NCBI GenBank assembly: GCA_938074585.1
Contig: CALJEW010000376.1
Coordinates: forward strand, 1 to 7,229
Length of the DNA stretch: 7,229 nucleotides
Origin: an uncultured Rhodospirillales bacterium
Lineage (GTDB): Bacteria; Pseudomonadota; Alphaproteobacteria; Rhodospirillales; Casp-alpha2
Direction of reading: 5' to 3'
The stretch's first letter is position 1; each line of letters opens with the position of its first letter. Of the stretch, positions 6,781 through 7,229 are shown one piece after another. The position numbers and the translations under genes are program-made. Under the pieces are notes generated by a model. The model searched no databases, was not told where the DNA came from, and saw only the letters and a program-made list of their open reading frames with translations.

Positions 6781-7229
6781 TAGCTGGCCCTTTCAGTTGC
6801 TTTTTCGGGGGCGTTTGTTCTGGGAGGTGGGCCAGCGTGGACTTGACGCAAACGAAGGGCGCGAATTTTTACTTCGTTAATTTCACCCCGGATGCGCATC
6901 AGCATCACCCAGATATAGAACGCTTTGAAAGCGAATGCGATCAGGATCAATGGGATAAGCATACTTGAATGAATGGCAGGCCCATCAATTTTAATGACAC
7001 TTGCTGGTTGATGAAGAGTATTCCACCAATCAACGGAAAACTTAATTGCCGGTACGTTTACGAACCCAACGAGTGCTAGAATGCTGGATGCCTTGGAACC
7101 TCGGGCCGGGTCGTCAAAAGCATTGGAAAGGGCCATGTAGCCCAAGTACAAGAAAAATAAAATCAAAACTGAAGTCAGCCGGGCATCCCATACCCACCAC
7201 GTACCCCACATCGGCTTGCCCCATAGCGA
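6780..7229 (-). CDS. ccmC: Heme exporter protein CcmC, C-terminal part (5' end outside window)
   Basis: Inner-membrane heme-handling protein that forms the CcmC:heme:CcmE complex and loads heme on CcmE. The frame is open to the window edge at 7229, so only the last 149 residues are visible; full-length CcmC is about 230-245 residues, so roughly 90 are missing. The visible part opens with the conserved SLWGKPMWGTWWVWDARLTS, the WWD-type periplasmic motif. It then has three hydrophobic segments (about 21-36, 47-63 and 88-110) and the histidine of WWNTLHQPAS (H73 of the fragment), which corresponds to heme ligand H184 of E. coli CcmC. A polar tail of about 35 residues, rich in Pro and charge, follows the last helix. 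The in-frame ATG at 7209-7211 is not the true start because it falls within the motif. The stop TAA overlaps the ccmD ATG. ccmA and ccmB would be expected upstream but cannot be seen. Confidence 0.97.
   Translation of the reverse strand, partial: SLWGKPMWGTWWVWDARLTSVLILFFLYLGYMALSNAFDDPARGSKASSILALVGFVNVPAIKFSVDWWNTLHQPASVIKIDGPAIHSSMLIPLILIAFAFKAFYIWVMLMRIRGEINEVKIRALRLRQVHAGPPPRTNAPEKATERAS
6788..6794 (-). promoter_or_regulatory. Ribosome binding site of ccmD
   Basis: GAAAGGG on the minus strand, inside the last codons of ccmC, lies seven bases before the ccmD ATG. It supports the 64-residue start of this short gene over the internal Met10. Confidence 0.55.

Overview
This 7.2 kb window carries genes on the minus strand only. 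It looks like a chromosomal housekeeping segment from an alphaproteobacterium of moderate to low GC. The lineage call is an inference from two things. The phosphoglycerate kinase has an alphaproteobacterial-style sequence. CcmI is a separate protein, not fused to CcmH as in E. coli, and it has the C-terminal tail with a second TPR-like block that I associate with alphaproteobacterial CcmI. The contiguous gene order ccmC-D-E-F-G-H-I resembles the enterobacterial ccm operon more than the split ccm loci of many Rhizobiales and Rhodobacterales, so I do not name a genus.

Right part (7229 down to 1970): most of a System I cytochrome c maturation operon, read right to left. It runs ccmC (5' end cut by the window edge), ccmD, ccmE, ccmF, ccmG, ccmH, ccmI. 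The genes overlap or nearly touch: TAATG at C/D, an 11-base overlap at D/E, ATGA overlaps at E/F, F/G and H/I, and a one-base gap at G/H. The proteins form a complete late pathway. CcmC and CcmD load heme on the CcmE histidine, CcmG and CcmH handle the thiols of apocytochrome c, CcmI holds the apocytochrome, and CcmF joins heme to it. ccmA and ccmB are not in the window and may lie upstream beyond 7229. All signature residues I looked for are present, so the system appears functional.

Middle (1969 down to 1283): about 690 bases with no intact gene. Most of it is a nearly full-length but dead LysE/RhtB-family amino-acid exporter gene (about 1886 to 1306). Its protein can be followed only by switching frame three times and reading through two in-frame stops.

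Left part (1282 down to 86): an intact phosphoglycerate kinase gene (pgk) with a good Shine-Dalgarno. A plausible promoter for it lies inside the 3' tail of the dead exporter gene. Positions 1 to 85 are the pgk 3' flank, with no recognisable gene or terminator.

I found no sign of a new defence, mobile or RNA system. The observations most worth checking are the decayed exporter, the pgk promoter inside it, and the homopolymer runs at and within ccmE.
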